NCBI RefSeq assembly: GCF_001189235.2
Contig: NZ_LFIP02000003.1
Coordinates: 806,001-870,000 of the forward strand
Length of the DNA: 64,000 nt
Direction of reading: 5' to 3'
Origin: Bradyrhizobium embrapense
GTDB taxonomy: Bacteria; Pseudomonadota; Alphaproteobacteria; Rhizobiales; Xanthobacteraceae
How positions within the stretch are numbered: the stretch's first letter is position 1; every line of letters begins with the position of its first letter. The notes under the pieces were generated by a model. That model worked only from the letters and a program-made list of their open reading frames with translations. It was not told the origin of the DNA and did not search any database. The translations under genes were made by a program, and so were the position numbers. Shown here in pieces: positions 63,292-64,000 of this stretch.

Positions 63292-64000
63292 GTGCCGATC
63301 GAGAACACAGCTGCCGGCGAGCTTGAGCTCATCGTGCCCAATCTGCACCGACGCTATTCGGGTGTCACCGCGACCAACCGTATGGTCGCGCCGAAGCTTG
63401 CCAAGATGTTTCGCGCAGCCTGGCTGGGCTCGCATCGGCCCGATGGCATCGACGCGATCGGATTTTCCGATCTGATGCGGCTGCGGCGGCGCGCGCGGCC
63501 TGTGATCTGGCACGCGCGGCGCAATGATGAGATGATCGCAGGCCTTTTGCTGCGCGCGTTCGGCTGGCCGCTGAAACTGCTGTTCACCTCAGCCGCGCAG
63601 CGCCATCACACCTGGCTGACGCGCTGGCTGATCCGCAACCAGGATGCGATCATCGCCACCAGTCCGCTGTCGGCATCCTATCTGAAGCGCGAGGCCACGG
63701 TGGTAATGCACGGCGTCGACACCGATCGCTATGCGCCGCCAGCCGATCGCGCTGCCGCCTTTGCCGAGAGCGGGTTGCCGGGACGCTATGCGATCGGCTG
63801 CTTCGGACGGGTGCGCGCGCAGAAGGGCAGTGACGTCTTCGTCGAGGCGATGTGCAGGCTGCTGCCGAGCTATCCCGATTTCACCGCCGTCATCGTCGGC
63901 GCCGTGGTGCCGGAGCAACTGGCCTTTGCCAGCGAGCTGAAGCGGAAGATCGAGGCCGCCGGCCTGCAATCGCGCATCATCATCACCGGCGAATTACCGA
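63292..64000 (+). CDS. GT4-type glycosyltransferase, LpcC/LPS-core mannosyltransferase-like (3' end beyond window)
   Basis: Open to the right edge; 236 codons visible from GTG 63292, which has CGGAG 7 bases upstream (an in-frame ATG at 63247 is possible). LELIVPNLHRRYSGVTATNR, VIWHARRNDEMIAGLLLR, LLFTSAAQRHHTWLTRWLI, IIATSPLSASYLK and VMHGVDTDRY match the rhizobial LpcC mannosyltransferase that acts on the LPS core. CFGRVRAQKGSDVFVEAM starts the donor domain. Product likely completes the core region to which the O-antigen is attached. Confidence 0.8.
   Translation, partial: MPIENTAAGELELIVPNLHRRYSGVTATNRMVAPKLAKMFRAAWLGSHRPDGIDAIGFSDLMRLRRRARPVIWHARRNDEMIAGLLLRAFGWPLKLLFTSAAQRHHTWLTRWLIRNQDAIIATSPLSASYLKREATVVMHGVDTDRYAPPADRAAAFAESGLPGRYAIGCFGRVRAQKGSDVFVEAMCRLLPSYPDFTAVIVGAVVPEQLAFASELKRKIEAAGLQSRIIITGELP

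Overview
The window looks like chromosome from a Bradyrhizobium-type alphaproteobacterium. The basis is uniformly high GC, genes of Rhizobiales character (several branched-chain-type ABC importers, small exported proteins, an LpcC-like glycosyltransferase) and many intergenic palindromic repeats of the kind common in Bradyrhizobiaceae. No database was consulted, so the genus is an inference. No rRNA, tRNA, CRISPR array, prophage or transposase gene was seen.

Layout. (1) 1-20.2 kb is a surface-polysaccharide (probably O-antigen) locus. It opens with the tail of a DegT-type aminotransferase. A two-gene glycosyltransferase module then occurs twice (132-3617 and 5080-8107) around a GT4 enzyme, and a sixth glycosyltransferase follows (8117-9298). 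Next come an AsnB-type amidotransferase, a methyltransferase, a degenerate SDR epimerase and a complete wbpI/A/B/D/E-type gene set for UDP-2,3-diacetamido-2,3-dideoxy-mannuronate. A polytopic, Wzy-like membrane protein lies in the opposite direction inside this set. (2) 20.3-23.4 kb holds a GmhB-like phosphatase, a PaaK-like ligase and an AGE-family sugar epimerase. (3) 23.4-31.1 kb is a minus-strand importer operon (two ATPases, two permeases, one binding protein) with an embedded acyl-CoA ligase. It is interrupted by a DUF559 nuclease-like gene framed by inverted palindromic repeats. A divergent Crp/Fnr regulator follows. (4) 32.3-36.7 kb holds gmd-fcl (GDP-fucose), a HemD-domain protein, purU and a small lipoprotein. 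(5) 37.0-42.9 kb is a second complete importer operon ending in a core-MetE-type methyltransferase. (6) 43.0-49.2 kb holds an exported TPR-caspase protein, an HTH/methyltransferase-like protein, metK and ahcY, so most of the activated-methyl cycle is close together. (7) 49.2-53.2 kb is a small catabolic unit: IclR regulator, KstD-like flavoprotein and a solute-binding protein. (8) 53.5-64 kb holds lpxO, an unlisted 51-residue protein, an MFS transporter, malic enzyme, three mini exported proteins, a FAH-family enzyme, an MsbA-like exporter, galE and the start of an LpcC-like LPS-core glycosyltransferase.

How it fits together. Sugar nucleotides made here (UDP-ManNAc3NAcA and possibly its amide, GDP-fucose, UDP-galactose) would feed the glycosyltransferases. 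The MsbA-like exporter, LpxO and the LpcC-like enzyme concern the lipid A/core acceptor. The two importer operons probably take up carboxylic or amino acids.

Most novel observations: (a) the DUF559 gene at 27826-28191 takes its ribosome-binding site from one repeat arm and its last codons and stop from the other, and a gene-less inverted pair of the same repeat sits between metK and ahcY; (b) five divergent glycosyltransferases share an unusual DQ...G...E signature that lacks the first Glu of the E-x7-E motif, and three of them carry a four-cysteine cluster; (c) an AsnB-like enzyme is linked to a uronic-acid pathway, suggesting uronamide formation.
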